From NCBI RefSeq assembly GCF_000513855.1, contig NZ_KI911318.1, forward strand, positions 204,087 to 268,086: a DNA stretch of 64,000 nt, given 5' to 3'. Below, piece after piece: positions 16,314-25,760 of the stretch. Position 1 is the stretch's first letter. Each line of letters starts with the position of its first letter. Source of the DNA: Desulfurococcus amylolyticus Z-533. Its GTDB lineage: Archaea; Thermoproteota; Thermoprotei_A; Sulfolobales; Desulfurococcaceae. The notes below the pieces were generated by a model, which searched no databases, was not told where the DNA came from, and saw only the letters and a list, made by a program, of their open reading frames with translations. The position numbers were made by a program, and so were the translations under genes.

Positions 16314-16793
16314 TTACAGTCTTCTCTTGGTTTTTACATCTACCTCGACATCGAGGGGTTGTATCTTAGGCTTTAAATCACTGAATAACTTCTTAATGGT
16401 TTCAGCGTCACCGCCCACTATATTTAAATGCGCCTCCAGGAACTCCTTGCCTGCACTAGATATGATCAGCTTCTTATTCGCCCCTACTTCCACGAAACCC
16501 AGATACTTTAACATCGTCAACTCGTTCAAGACGTCTCTACTGGTTGGTGACTGAGTTAAAAGGGTAAAGGAGTAGCCTAGATCATATCCATTCTGCTTCA
16601 TTAAGTATAGGAGGCTCATTAAGGCTTTCTCACTTATTCCATTACTTAGCGATATTATATAGAGTAGTTTAACCGCCCTAGGATCCTTCTCAAGATCGCT
16701 TGGCGTCACCACATGTTTTGTTACTATTTTTATCTCCTTACCTTTCTCAGCACTAGTTGATTGTTGACCAGTATCCTTCTTCTCCTTTGGCAT
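16314..16793 (-). CDS. Conserved hypothetical protein with winged-helix-like region
   Basis: 159 aa: a Lys/Glu-rich disordered N-terminus (residues 1-30), then a helical domain (LLYIISLSNGISEKALMSLLYLMKQNGYDLGYSF) and a segment resembling a wing (VLNELTMLKYLGFVEVGANKKLIISSAGKEFL), which suggests a winged-helix protein that binds DNA or a partner. Not recognised beyond that. Only 5 bp separate its stop from the stop of the gene at 15910. Confidence 0.65.
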   Translation of the reverse strand: MPKEKKDTGQQSTSAEKGKEIKIVTKHVVTPSDLEKDPRAVKLLYIISLSNGISEKALMSLLYLMKQNGYDLGYSFTLLTQSPTSRDVLNELTMLKYLGFVEVGANKKLIISSAGKEFLEAHLNIVGGDAETIKKLFSDLKPKIQPLDVEVDVKTKRRL

Positions 16794-16893
16794 GCCTCAA
16801 ACCACCATAAACGATTATCGCCTCAAATATGTTTTAACTAGTTAAAAAGCAATATAAAGCTGATTTGTTTCCAAAGGACCATTAACTGAGTAG

Positions 16894-17739
16894 TCAGGTT
16901 ATTTGTTTCTCAGGACTGGCTCTGAACAAGCTTTTCTCAACCTCTTCAATACTATAGCCATTCATTAGCATAACGACGGCCTTATACCTGAATAATTCAG
17001 CTATTTTATCAGTGCTATAATGTGACTGAATAGTGCTTAATAGGCTTGCCACGGCGCTGACATCCATGGGTTTAATATAGGATGCCACAAGCGTGTCAAC
17101 GGCCTTAAGGGATTTAACTACCTGGTCTATGTATCCTACACTCGAGGACTCCCTAATAATGTATATGTGGAGCACTGCCGAAAAAGCGATTATTACCTCT
17201 AGGAATAATATGTCAAGCCTTAACTCGTTGAGGTAGAGGGATAACATAATGTTTAAAACTATATTAGCTACAACACTTAACAAGCCTAGTGTCGAATTGA
17301 AATAGAAGATGGACATGCCCAAGATGGAGAAGCCTAGGGATATAATATCCGGGATAACTGGGTCTATCAAAATGAATAAGGCAAATGAAATCGTGGTCAT
17401 TAATAATGGGAGTGAAAGCTGTATCTTCTCCCTGACATAGGATTTTCTAGTGATATTAATGAACTCAGCCAGCTTTTCCTCGATTTTATCCAGGAAAACA
17501 TATATTTCTAATTCATCAACCCCTTTATCTAACCCGGATTCAAGCTCTTTCACTAGTGATATGAAGCCGGCATACGTGTTAAAAAGATCTCTTGCAACTA
17601 TCTGCGGGGTCCTAGTGGAGTTAAGTGCTTTAATCATCTCCTCAATCCTTGAAATACGGTATTCAGGCACCTTAAGATCTCTGAGTCTATTTACAAGAAT
17701 ACTTATCTCCTTTGAAACTGTTTCAAAGACCGGGTTCAC
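16894..17739 (-). CDS. Integral membrane protein of unknown function
   Basis: 281 aa. An N-terminal cytosolic helical part (residues 1-105, heptad-like, FVSLVKELESGLDKGVDELEIY region), then four hydrophobic segments between about residues 107 and 200 (LSLPLLMTTISFALFILID and following), then a helical C-terminal part. The layout recalls the membrane core proteins of archaeal type IV pilus systems only loosely, and no pilin ATPase lies nearby. I do not recognise the family. Confidence 0.65.
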   Translation of the reverse strand: MNPVFETVSKEISILVNRLRDLKVPEYRISRIEEMIKALNSTRTPQIVARDLFNTYAGFISLVKELESGLDKGVDELEIYVFLDKIEEKLAEFINITRKSYVREKIQLSLPLLMTTISFALFILIDPVIPDIISLGFSILGMSIFYFNSTLGLLSVVANIVLNIMLSLYLNELRLDILFLEVIIAFSAVLHIYIIRESSSVGYIDQVVKSLKAVDTLVASYIKPMDVSAVASLLSTIQSHYSTDKIAELFRYKAVVMLMNGYSIEEVEKSLFRASPEKQIT

Positions 17740-18059
17740 TCTGGCTCACTTAGACGTGTTTACTATTTGGGATCAAAATATAGTAGGGGATTAAATAGCT
17801 TAATCCACCGGTCAGGATATAAGTCAACTACGAATGAAGGTCCAGCTTCTTAATATGGCTAGTCGGCATTATTATCATAAAGAAAGTATGATAGATACTG
17901 CTTTTTCACCTTGTAAACACGGTTTTCGTAGCTAGCCCAATGTAATATATTAGTCCAATAATCAACATTAAAGAACATGTAGTATATATGTGAGGCAAGC
18001 AAGGCAAACAAAGGATTGTATAAAGGGTTTACCATTAATGGATAAATGGTTTTATATCG

Positions 18060-18251
18060 CTATATAATGGAGCGTCCAGTAAGACGTGTAGTGATGCTCC
18101 AAGAGAACCAGTAGCAATAAAGGAGCCCGCGCATCTTGAGTACTTTATGAATAGGTTTATGCATGCGATTGCGTTCTTCAATAAAAGAATTCGATGGCAA
18201 ACCTATATGAAAGCAGGAACAGCATACCGAGGCATACTAGTTCAGCTCTGA
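18060..18251 (+). pseudogene. Decayed TnpB-like C-terminal fragment, repeat copy 1
   Basis: An open frame runs to a TGA at 18249-18251 and reads ...ASSKTCSD... and later FMNRFMHAIAFFNKRIRW..., ending GILVQL. SSKTCS resembles the TSKTCxxC zinc-finger half of TnpB, and MNRFMHAIAFFNKRI resembles a degraded RuvC-III motif (MNRDVNAAINI...). The block 18132-18236 is shared with the decayed copies at 45724-45825 and 54040-54137. Copy 1 keeps the longest frame. The TnpB identity is inference; the repeat is seen directly. Confidence 0.45.
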
Positions 18252-18424
18252 TTTTATTTTTTATCGTGGAATATAATAACCGTACCTTGGATCATTATTC
18301 TATAAGTGATGATGAGGAAGAAAAACGAGGCCTTAGGGGCTGGGGTCTATGAAGACTTCAGCGGCGCTGAGCCACCGCTACCCTAGCTCATCTAAGATAA
18401 TCATATCCTAGTTCTACTTGGTTA

Positions 18425-18462
18425 TCTGACCTCCTCATCCTGAAGGCTTTCAGTTGTAAAGT
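18425..18462 (-). repeat. Degenerate right-end motif, copy B
   Basis: GACCTCCTCATCCTGAAGGCTTTCAGTTGTAAAG-type sequence. It shares CTCCTC..CC..AAGG and TTTCAGTTGTAAAG with the better preserved ends at 25640 and 15766, but the hairpin is lost. Same orientation as the other copies. Confidence 0.4.
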
Positions 18463-18659
18463 AGTGTAACGGGCTCTCGTATCCACCGTAGCCGGTGGTA
18501 TCGAGGAGTCAATCCATTGATAGTATATGTAGAGAAGAGATGATACCAAGGAAGCTGGTTAAAAATCCCTCTTACATAATTATTTATACTATGATAATCC
18601 ATACTGCCCCGTAGAGGTTTAACCAGATTAAGTTAGATGATCAGCCAAGGTGGTATGGG

Positions 18660-20012
18660 ATGAGTGGAATACGTGTTGAAGCACCTGTTCGTAGGAGGAT
18701 AAGTGCGCACAGCCATATCACCGGGTTAGGTTTGGATGAAAAAGGTAGGGCTAAAATAATCGGTGATGGTTTAGTAGGGCAGACGGAGGCTAGGGAGGCT
18801 GCCGGCATAGTTGTCAAGATGATTAGGGAGGGGAGAATAGCTGGAAGAGGGATACTGTTGGTGGGACCACCCGGCACAGGTAAGACAGCCATAGCTGTGG
18901 CAATAGCCAGGGAGCTCGGTGAGGAAACACCATTTGTCATAATGAGTGGTAGCGAGATATATAGTACGGAAAAGAAAAAGACCGAAGTACTCATGGAGGC
19001 CTTAAGGAAGTCGCTTGGAATAAAGCTCAGGGAGGTTAGAAAAGTCTATGAAGGCGTTGTAAAGGAGTTGAAGATACGTAGAGCGAGACACCCCATGGTG
19101 CCCTATCTAACAGTCCCAGTAGAGGCAAGGGTGGTTCTAGCCACGAAGGATGAAGAGTTGACTTTGACAGTGCCTGAGGAAGTAACCCAGCAGCTCCTCG
19201 AGATGGGTATACGTAAAGGCGACGTGATATGGATTGATGCTGAAACAGGTAGGGTCCACAGGGTTGGACGCACCAGGGAGGTGGAGGGTGCTAGAACATA
19301 TGATGTTGAGACTAAGAGGATCGTTGAAATACCCAAGGGGCCTGTGAGGAAGGAAAAGGAAATAGTAAACGTGTTAACCCTGTATGATCTTGACATGATA
19401 TACGCTGCACAGAGAAGCGTGATCAGCTTCTTCGGGTTAACCTTTGAAAGAGAGATACCTTCAGAAGTAAGGCGTCAAGTAGATGAAACAGTGAAGAAGT
19501 GGATCGATGAGAAAAAAGCTGAATTACTCCCCGGTGTACTCTTCATAGATGACGCACATATGCTAGATATAGAATCATTCAGCTTCCTGACAAGAGCTAT
19601 GGAGAGCGAGTTCGCCCCGATACTTATCCTGGCAACCAATAGAGGCATTGCAAGGATACGGGGTACGGACATAGAGTCGCCTCATGGCATACCATTGGAC
19701 TTACTGGATAGATTACTAATAATACCTACACGGCCTTACACACCTGATGAGATCAGGGAGATCATCAAGATACGTGCCAGCGAGGAAGAGATAGCTTTAT
19801 CTAATGAGGCTCTAGAGAAACTTGTCGAAATAGGTGGTAAGACAAGTCTAAGATACGCTGTGCAACTACTTGAGCCAGCTAGAATAATTGCGGAGGAAAG
19901 GGGATCAAGCAGGATAGAGGTCGAAGATGTGGAGAGAGCTAGAAAGCTCTTTATAGATGTATCCATAAGTACCGAGTATCTAAAACAATATGAGAGACTC
20001 TTCATGAAGTAA
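18660..20012 (+). CDS. TIP49/RuvB-like AAA+ ATPase (archaeal Rvb)
   Basis: Archaeal relative of eukaryotic pontin/reptin, 450 aa. It has the family opening RRISAHSHITGLGLDEKGRA, Walker [19 protein letters not shown] (near residues 67-76), the inserted OB-like domain II between about residues 120 and 230, Walker B LFIDDAHMLDIESFSFL, sensor-1 ILATNRG and sensor-2 SLRYAVQLLEPA. Walker B reads DDAH where the family usually has DEVH, an Asp in place of the catalytic Glu. A role in assembly of RNPs or polymerase-type complexes is known for the family. Its own promoter lies in the gap upstream. Confidence 0.92.
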   Translation: MSGIRVEAPVRRRISAHSHITGLGLDEKGRAKIIGDGLVGQTEAREAAGIVVKMIREGRIAGRGILLVGPPGTGKTAIAVAIARELGEETPFVIMSGSEIYSTEKKKTEVLMEALRKSLGIKLREVRKVYEGVVKELKIRRARHPMVPYLTVPVEARVVLATKDEELTLTVPEEVTQQLLEMGIRKGDVIWIDAETGRVHRVGRTREVEGARTYDVETKRIVEIPKGPVRKEKEIVNVLTLYDLDMIYAAQRSVISFFGLTFEREIPSEVRRQVDETVKKWIDEKKAELLPGVLFIDDAHMLDIESFSFLTRAMESEFAPILILATNRGIARIRGTDIESPHGIPLDLLDRLLIIPTRPYTPDEIREIIKIRASEEEIALSNEALEKLVEIGGKTSLRYAVQLLEPARIIAEERGSSRIEVEDVERARKLFIDVSISTEYLKQYERLFMK

Positions 20013-20037
20013 ATGAACTGGGGATGATGAGTAATAA

Positions 20038-21180
20038 ATGTATATTGGTGATATTAATAAGGCTAGAGAATGGTTGGAGAAAGCTTTTTCTAAGACCCCC
20101 AACCACTTGGATGGATCGATACTTGGTTCAATGACGACTATGCCGCATGAATTAGGTGTTGAGGCTTTTCTCAGATTTATTCATATAAATGGTAATGATC
20201 ACATGGTCTTCCCTATTGTTAAAGAAGCTGAAGAGATCATTGTTAAAGGAATCGGAGGGTTATTTGATGTTGAGCACGGTATGTATACCTCGGGTGGCAC
20301 AGAATCAAATATCATGGCGCTATATGTTGGTAGAAGAGTGAACAAGGGCAAGGAGAATACAGTGGTTGTGCCGTCAAGCATCCATAGATCCATAGATAAG
20401 GCATGCCTTTTAATGGGTTGTAAACTGGTAAAGATACCAGTTGATCCATTGAAACCGGTTGACCCAGCAATCTTGGAGGAGTATATCAGATTATATAAGC
20501 CTTTCGCGGTAGTCGTAACAGCTGGCACTACGGAGGCAGGTGTCATTGACCCGGTTAAAGAAGCCGGGGAGTTAGCTGAAAAATATGGTGTCTACCTACA
20601 CGTCGACGCTGCTTATGGTGGCCTCCTAATACCATTCCTATATAGGAGGGGGTATATTACCGTGGATTTACGGATGTTCCCAGGAGTATCAAGCCTAAGC
20701 GTCGACATGCATAAGAATGGATGTGCGCCGATACCCTCAGGCCTTCTCTTCTTCTCCAATCGTGGTTTCCTTGAGCAGGCCTGCTTTGATATGGAGTATA
20801 TGCCGCTTGGTAAATCATGCGGGCTCCTTGGCACGAGGCCTGGTGGAGCTGTTGTTGCTTCAGCAGCCGTCTTCATGGCAATGGGTATCAAGGGTTATGA
20901 GGAGAACGCAGTTAAAATGATGGAGAACTCTTATTACCTGTATAATGGCTTGAAAAATATCCCTGAGCTAGTAGTATTCAAGCCGATCCTACCCATAAAT
21001 GTGTTTAGGTCCCTGAGATACAGCTATATTGAGCTGTTCAAGGTTTTAGCTGAGAAAGGGGTATACGTGTACAAGTCGCCATCTCTACATGCTTTACGAG
21101 TGGTCGTAATGCCGCATGTGAGCCGGCAACACCTTGATAAGTTTATTAATATACTTAAATTAATCCATGGAAGTGGTTAA
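20038..21180 (+). CDS. mfnA: PLP-dependent decarboxylase, MfnA family (aspartate/tyrosine decarboxylase)
   Basis: 380-aa group II amino-acid decarboxylase. Key stretches: GGLFDVEHGMYTSGGTESNIMAL (PLP-phosphate loop), VVVTAGTTEAGVIDPV, YLHVDAAYGGLLIPF (Asp and Ala contacting the PLP ring) and SLSVDMHKNGCAPIPSG with the Schiff-base Lys. Methanogens use it as tyrosine decarboxylase. Non-methanogens such as this one more likely use aspartate to make beta-alanine for coenzyme A, by inference from the Thermococcus enzyme. It follows the TIP49 gene by 25 bp and is followed by rio2 within 2 bp, so it sits in an operon. Confidence 0.9.
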   Translation: MYIGDINKAREWLEKAFSKTPNHLDGSILGSMTTMPHELGVEAFLRFIHINGNDHMVFPIVKEAEEIIVKGIGGLFDVEHGMYTSGGTESNIMALYVGRRVNKGKENTVVVPSSIHRSIDKACLLMGCKLVKIPVDPLKPVDPAILEEYIRLYKPFAVVVTAGTTEAGVIDPVKEAGELAEKYGVYLHVDAAYGGLLIPFLYRRGYITVDLRMFPGVSSLSVDMHKNGCAPIPSGLLFFSNRGFLEQACFDMEYMPLGKSCGLLGTRPGGAVVASAAVFMAMGIKGYEENAVKMMENSYYLYNGLKNIPELVVFKPILPINVFRSLRYSYIELFKVLAEKGVYVYKSPSLHALRVVVMPHVSRQHLDKFINILKLIHGSG

Positions 21181-21182
21181 TC

Positions 21183-22070
21183 TTGCTCCCCGGTGAAATA
21201 TATAAGTCGCTCACAGACAAGGACTTCAAGGTTCTCGCGGCCATCGAAAAAGGGATTTCGAGGGGAATGGAATATGTTGCCCTAGAGACCATAGAGAGGA
21301 TCAGTGGCCTGCATGAAGGGGAGGTAATCCTAGTACTTGGCAAGCTCCATGAGCTTGGGTTAGTTAGGAGGAAGACTATAGCAGGCTATAAGGCGTATAG
21401 GTTGACATATATAGGCTATGATATGCTGGCTTTCAGGACCCTGGTCAACAAGAACATACTTGAGGCACTAGGAAATAAAATAGGGGTTGGCAAGGAGAGT
21501 GAAATATACATAGGGCTTGCACCAGGCGGTTTAAAGGTAGTGGTCAAGGTACTTAGGATCGGGAGAACCAGCTTTCAACGCACAAGGCTACTAAGATCTT
21601 GGAGTAGCAACAAGGTTTCAACCACATGGTATGAGGAGTCGAAGCTGGCTGCTGAGAGAGAGTTCAAAGCATTGAAAACCCTGTCCTCGATAAATGCACT
21701 TGTACCGGTTCCCCTGGGCTATAATAGACATGTAATTGTCACAGAGTACATTGAAGGCGTAGAGCTTTATAAACGCCCTGAGCTTAGGAAACCAGAACAG
21801 GTTCTCGAGTATATCATTGATACTATTAGTAAAGCATATAGGGAAGCCGGTATTGTACACGGGGATTTAAGCGAGTATAATATAATCGTAACGGTAAGCG
21901 ATGAGAAACCCTATGTAATAGACTGGCCTCAATACATCTACAGGGAGGAACCCAACGCGTTACAGTTGTTGAGGAGGGATGTTGAATACGTGGTGAAGTT
22001 CTTCAATAAGGTATATGGGTTGAACATTGATCATATGACGATCTATAATAGAATAGTGTCAGCTGGTTAA
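21183..22070 (+). CDS. rio2: RIO2-family serine/threonine protein kinase
   Basis: Atypical kinase needed for maturation of the small ribosomal subunit. The N-terminal winged helix (residues 1-85) distinguishes RIO2 from RIO1. The kinase part starts GVGKESEIYIG, has RTRLLRSWSSNKVSTTWYEESK as in the family's flexible loop, the hinge VTEYIEGVELY, catalytic IVHGDLSEYNI and the metal site YVIDWPQYI (VIDFPQ in most). 295 aa, normal. The TTG start is 3 bp after the mfnA stop. Confidence 0.93.
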   Translation: MLPGEIYKSLTDKDFKVLAAIEKGISRGMEYVALETIERISGLHEGEVILVLGKLHELGLVRRKTIAGYKAYRLTYIGYDMLAFRTLVNKNILEALGNKIGVGKESEIYIGLAPGGLKVVVKVLRIGRTSFQRTRLLRSWSSNKVSTTWYEESKLAAEREFKALKTLSSINALVPVPLGYNRHVIVTEYIEGVELYKRPELRKPEQVLEYIIDTISKAYREAGIVHGDLSEYNIIVTVSDEKPYVIDWPQYIYREEPNALQLLRRDVEYVVKFFNKVYGLNIDHMTIYNRIVSAG

Positions 22071-22170
22071 GTGAGGAGATCTACGGGAGCTTTTGGCTGT
22101 TGTTTTGGTTTTTATATGGGCTTGTATTGGTTGGTGTTGTTTGCTGTTGTGAAGAGTTTATTATAATAAG

Positions 22171-22314
22171 GTGAGGGCTGAGGACACCTCCAAAAGAAAC
22201 CCGGGATACAGGGTCTCAGAATACCCCTCAACACCCCTAAGCCAGATGAAGGGACAACACAGCCAACATAAACTTAATATCAGACCTGAGTCCCGTGGGA
22301 TCGGGTATAAATAG
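22171..22314 (+). pseudogene. Possible decayed TnpB tail
   Basis: A GTG-started 47-codon frame reading VRAEDTSKRNPGYRVSEY... to ESRGIGYK. EDTSKRNPGYR resembles the TnpB zinc-finger lead-in (xxTSKxCPxCGYR) with the cysteines lost. The frame overlaps the start of the gene at 22295. Upstream, 22080-22150 is an unusual stretch of T and G with repeated TTGTTG/TGTTGT, which I cannot explain. Low confidence. Confidence 0.25.
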
Positions 22315-24262
22315 ATGTTTTAAGCTAAGTAACTACCTAGGTGATACCATAGTCATCACAGTAATCGGCGTGGATATACAACCTGGTTCATCACCGAATA
22401 GTAGAAGGCAACCCCTCTATTCAGCCGTGGTGCTAAGGAATGGAGAGATCATTGCATCCTTCGAGGACGTCGAGTTATATAGATTGCTTAGACTAGTATT
22501 GGAGTATCATGTTGATATTATAGCTGTTGACAACATATATGAATTAGCCCCCTCTGAGAATGAGTTGAGAAGGATATTTGAGTTGCTCCCTGGAAACGTT
22601 AAAGTGGTCCAGGTGACAGGACCGCCAAATGATGCAAGAGATGTAAATAGTGTGGCAAGGGAGCTAGGGATAGATACGGTGATTGAGACACCGTTGAAGA
22701 CAGCCTATATAAATGCATTGGCAGCCTATAGGGGTATAGGTTATGAGGTCAGGTTATTTGCTGAGAAAACTAGGATAGTTGTTACGAAGGGGAGAAGTGT
22801 AACACAGGGTGGTATGAGCCGGGATAGATTCCTGAGGTGTATAAGGGCCAGTATCGCTCAAGCAACAAAGGAGATAAAGAGTATCCTGAATGAGAACAAG
22901 CTCGACTATGATATGGTGATAAAGAGAAGCAAGGGAGGCCTTGAGAAAAGCGTGTTCATAGTTTATGCTCCAAGGGAAAGCCTATACGGTTTAATAAAGC
23001 CTTTAAAGTACAAGAATGTTAAGATAATTATTAAGCCGTATGCGAGCAGGAAGTCGATAGAGCCAGTAAGCGATCAAGCCAGGAAACCTGTGATAGTTGG
23101 CGTGGATCCAGGGATGAGTATAGGTGTCTCAGTTCTTACGCTAGATGGAGAACCAGTACTCATAACCAGTATGAAGAGCCCTGATAGGGATGAAATAGTC
23201 AACTTGATAAGCAGGATTGGCAAACCTGTAGTGGTTGCGACGGATGTTTCAAAACCGCCTGAAACAGTTGTGAAGCTTGCATCAATGCTTAACGCGGTGC
23301 TTTACGTTCCCGAGCAAGATATAACTATCGATGAGAAAAACAGGATAGCTAGGGAATACTCGGAGAAATACGTGGTCAACATACCTGACTCACATACTAG
23401 GGATGCCTTGGCAGCTGCTGTAAAGGCGTATAATAATTATAAAGCCACTATTGAAGAAGTGAAATCGAAGCTCGCTAACATGAAAAAAGTAGATAGGTAC
23501 CAGCTTATAGCCGAGATAATCAGGGGTAAACCCTTCTCAGAGGTTCTCGAGGAACACTTTAAAAGAAGTATTCCCAAGATCCCCCCAGTAGTAGAGGAGA
23601 AAATGAAACCAACCACTACACCTGTATGCGAGAAGCTAAGTGAGAAAGTGAACACGTTGGAGGCACTAGTCCGGAAACTACTCGATGAAATAGAGAGAAA
23701 AGACCTGTATATAAAAGATCTAGAATTAGAGTTGAAACTCACGCGCTCTAGGAAGCCAGGGATAGAGGATTACGAGAGAAAGATAAATGCTTTACAAAAC
23801 GAATTGGAAGCCTTAAGGAGGAAAATAGAGGACAAGGACAATGTTATTAGGGAACTATATGAAAAGCTGTTGCAACTGGAGGAACATGTAGTTAAGCTGG
23901 GTCGCGGAGACCTGGTAATGATACCAAAAGTGAGTACCGTGCGGAGAGAGGGGGGACTAGTTAATCGCGGTGTTTACATGGAGAGGGTATTAGAGATATC
24001 AAGCGAGTTGAAGAACATCTTAACCAGTGGAAGGGGCTTCATTGTTTCACCCGCGGTGGCAGTCGATCCGTTAAAGGAGAGGATCCCGGTGGTGAAACCG
24101 GAGATCATATATGACTTAGGTGACTACGTTATAGTTGAAAAAGAGGTCATTGAGAAGGCTAACGAGCTCTGGCGTAAAATAGATGAGTTAATCGAGTTGG
24201 AGAGACATGAGAGAATATTGAGAATGATAGAAGAGTATCAGAGGTCTAGGAAAAACAGCTAG
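22295..24262 (+). CDS. DUF460 protein: RNase H-like domain with long coiled coil
   Basis: 655-aa archaeal protein of the DUF460 (COG2433) family, function unknown. The N-terminal part opens with TVIGVDIQPGSSPNSRRQPLYSAVVL and has two RNase H-like halves; the second begins VIVGVDPGMSIGVSVLTLDGEPV near residue 266 and ends with DSHTRDALAAAVKAY near residue 365. This is followed by a long coiled coil (about residues 440-540) and a basic C-terminal domain. The GTG start at 22295 is uncertain, as conserved sequence only begins near residue 24. The fold suggests nucleic-acid work. Confidence 0.85.
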   Translation: MGSGINRCFKLSNYLGDTIVITVIGVDIQPGSSPNSRRQPLYSAVVLRNGEIIASFEDVELYRLLRLVLEYHVDIIAVDNIYELAPSENELRRIFELLPGNVKVVQVTGPPNDARDVNSVARELGIDTVIETPLKTAYINALAAYRGIGYEVRLFAEKTRIVVTKGRSVTQGGMSRDRFLRCIRASIAQATKEIKSILNENKLDYDMVIKRSKGGLEKSVFIVYAPRESLYGLIKPLKYKNVKIIIKPYASRKSIEPVSDQARKPVIVGVDPGMSIGVSVLTLDGEPVLITSMKSPDRDEIVNLISRIGKPVVVATDVSKPPETVVKLASMLNAVLYVPEQDITIDEKNRIAREYSEKYVVNIPDSHTRDALAAAVKAYNNYKATIEEVKSKLANMKKVDRYQLIAEIIRGKPFSEVLEEHFKRSIPKIPPVVEEKMKPTTTPVCEKLSEKVNTLEALVRKLLDEIERKDLYIKDLELELKLTRSRKPGIEDYERKINALQNELEALRRKIEDKDNVIRELYEKLLQLEEHVVKLGRGDLVMIPKVSTVRREGGLVNRGVYMERVLEISSELKNILTSGRGFIVSPAVAVDPLKERIPVVKPEIIYDLGDYVIVEKEVIEKANELWRKIDELIELERHERILRMIEEYQRSRKNS

Positions 24263-24263
24263 C

Positions 24264-25502
24264 TTAGTACAGTGTTACTTGATCGTTTAGAACCATCTCG
24301 GTGACCCTCTTTATATTAGTGAGTTCTTCATCTGCTATACCACGGATCTCGCTCATGATGTGTGAGGGGATATCGTTCATCGATAGATCACTTGGAATCA
24401 ATTTCACGCTTGCGACAAGCGGTTGATCTATCGGCTTACCGATCTGGCTCAATAGCTCCACGTATACATCAGAGAATATGCCGTTGTATACTTCATAGAC
24501 TCTCTCAGCTATCCTTCTAGCAACCACATTGTATATCTTGCCCACGTGGTTTACAGGGTTCTTCCCAGCAGTCGCCTCAAGGCTTATAGGCCTCATAGGG
24601 GGGATTAATCCATTGGCACGATTGCCCCGTCCGGTTGCGCCATCGTCTCCATGCTCGGCAGAGGTGCCTGTGACTGTTAGGTAGAAGCTATTCTTCTCCG
24701 GTATATCAGCCGTGTTTACATGTATTTTAATATTATAATCTGGAGCTATTCTACCAGCCAGGTCTGAGACAACGTTTACTATGTCTTCTTTAACCTTCAG
24801 ATATTCATATTTATCTCTTACCTCGCTGTCGACTATTGCAGCCGCTATTGTTAACACTATATCCTTATTCCTTCTCAGACCCATTACTTTCACGTCTTCG
24901 CCTACAGCTGGTACCCTGGATTTAAACTCTGGACTGTTCAATAATCGCTCACTCTGTAGTACTAGTTTTTCCAGTGTGGAAAGCGGGGCGTAGCCTACAC
25001 CGATACTTGTATCGTTTGCAAGGGGTACGGACGATCTCCCTGCATCAAATACTGTTACGAGGTCTGTACTACCCTTTCTAACCATATAGTCCACTATTAC
25101 GTGTCTCTCCGGATCCAGGTATCTCATGTTCCTCTTAATCCAGTCTTTAACGGCATCTATAATTATTTTACCGAAGGGTACTTTAACTATGCCATCCTCA
25201 ACTCTTACCTCTGTAGTAGCCCTGCCTGCAACTACTATGTATATAGGCTCCAAGAGTGTGCCGCCGCCGAATCTGGGGTTCGACTGTCCTCCGACAAGTA
25301 GTGTTTTATCGAGGTTGTGATGCAATATTGTGCCAAACTCTTTTAAATAGTACTTTGAAAGAGCTCTTGAAGCAGCCTCGCTTGCCGAGTCAGCTATATA
25401 GTCCGGGTGTCCTACTCCTTTTCTCTCGACTAGTTCAACCTTCATCCTGCTTACACTAGTCATTCTTAAAAGTTCTATTTCTATATTTCTGCTTCCTCCC
25501 AC
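24264..25502 (-). CDS. mat: S-adenosylmethionine synthetase, archaeal type
   Basis: Makes AdoMet from Met and ATP. The archaeal form is unrelated by easy alignment to bacterial MetK. Diagnostic stretches: [65 protein letters not shown], the glycine-rich [42 protein letters not shown] prefer the GTG at 25502, just after GGGGGA, giving 412 aa; a frame from 25529 would add 9 residues the family lacks. Convergent with the DUF460 gene with 1 bp between the stops. Confidence 0.94.
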   Translation of the reverse strand: MGGSRNIEIELLRMTSVSRMKVELVERKGVGHPDYIADSASEAASRALSKYYLKEFGTILHHNLDKTLLVGGQSNPRFGGGTLLEPIYIVVAGRATTEVRVEDGIVKVPFGKIIIDAVKDWIKRNMRYLDPERHVIVDYMVRKGSTDLVTVFDAGRSSVPLANDTSIGVGYAPLSTLEKLVLQSERLLNSPEFKSRVPAVGEDVKVMGLRRNKDIVLTIAAAIVDSEVRDKYEYLKVKEDIVNVVSDLAGRIAPDYNIKIHVNTADIPEKNSFYLTVTGTSAEHGDDGATGRGNRANGLIPPMRPISLEATAGKNPVNHVGKIYNVVARRIAERVYEVYNGIFSDVYVELLSQIGKPIDQPLVASVKLIPSDLSMNDIPSHIMSEIRGIADEELTNIKRVTEMVLNDQVTLY

Positions 25503-25639
25503 AATTATCCCCCTTACTGGCTTTAACATGTACCTAGGATTAAAGAAGGTCTAATATAGAATATAAGTTTAACTATAATAGGTTACAATTCCCAGGAGCA
25601 TCAGCTAGGGTTCGGTCCTCATTAGAGGGGTGGAGTTTA

Positions 25640-25684
25640 CGACCTCCTCCCCGCCCTAAAGGATGAGGGTTTCAGTTATAAATT
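25640..25684 (-). repeat. Solo IS200/IS605-type right-end hairpin, copy C
   Basis: GACCTCCTCCCCGCCCTAAAGGATGAGGG then TTTCAGTTATAAAT. The palindrome is slightly degraded but keeps the CCTCCTCCCCGCCCTAAAGG core seen at 59845. It lies in the 230-bp gap between the genes for SAM synthetase and RqcH, with no transposase nearby. Confidence 0.55.
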
Positions 25685-25760
25685 ATTTCCCTAGGTATTA
25701 TGCTTGTTGAAGACCAGCATTGGTGAAAATAGTGTTCTAGGGGAGGGATTTCCAATTTTG

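Larger units (their letters stand above)
17740..18659. other. Gene-poor 0.9-kb stretch with decayed IS material
   Basis: No intact gene. It holds a decayed coding fragment (18060-18251), a degenerate right-end hairpin motif (18425-18462), a GC-rich part with the stem AGCGG/CCGCT near 18360-18380 and a weak C/D-box-like pattern (18306-18370), and the promoter of the TIP49-like gene. The rest, 17800-18050, is AT-rich without structure I can name. Confidence 0.5.

Noticed and set aside
15766-25684. CRISPR repeat, because TTTCAATTGTAAAG resembles repeat ends with TTTCAAT
   Set aside because: Copies are kilobases apart, without regular spacing or spacers, and are tied to a hairpin typical of IS605 ends.
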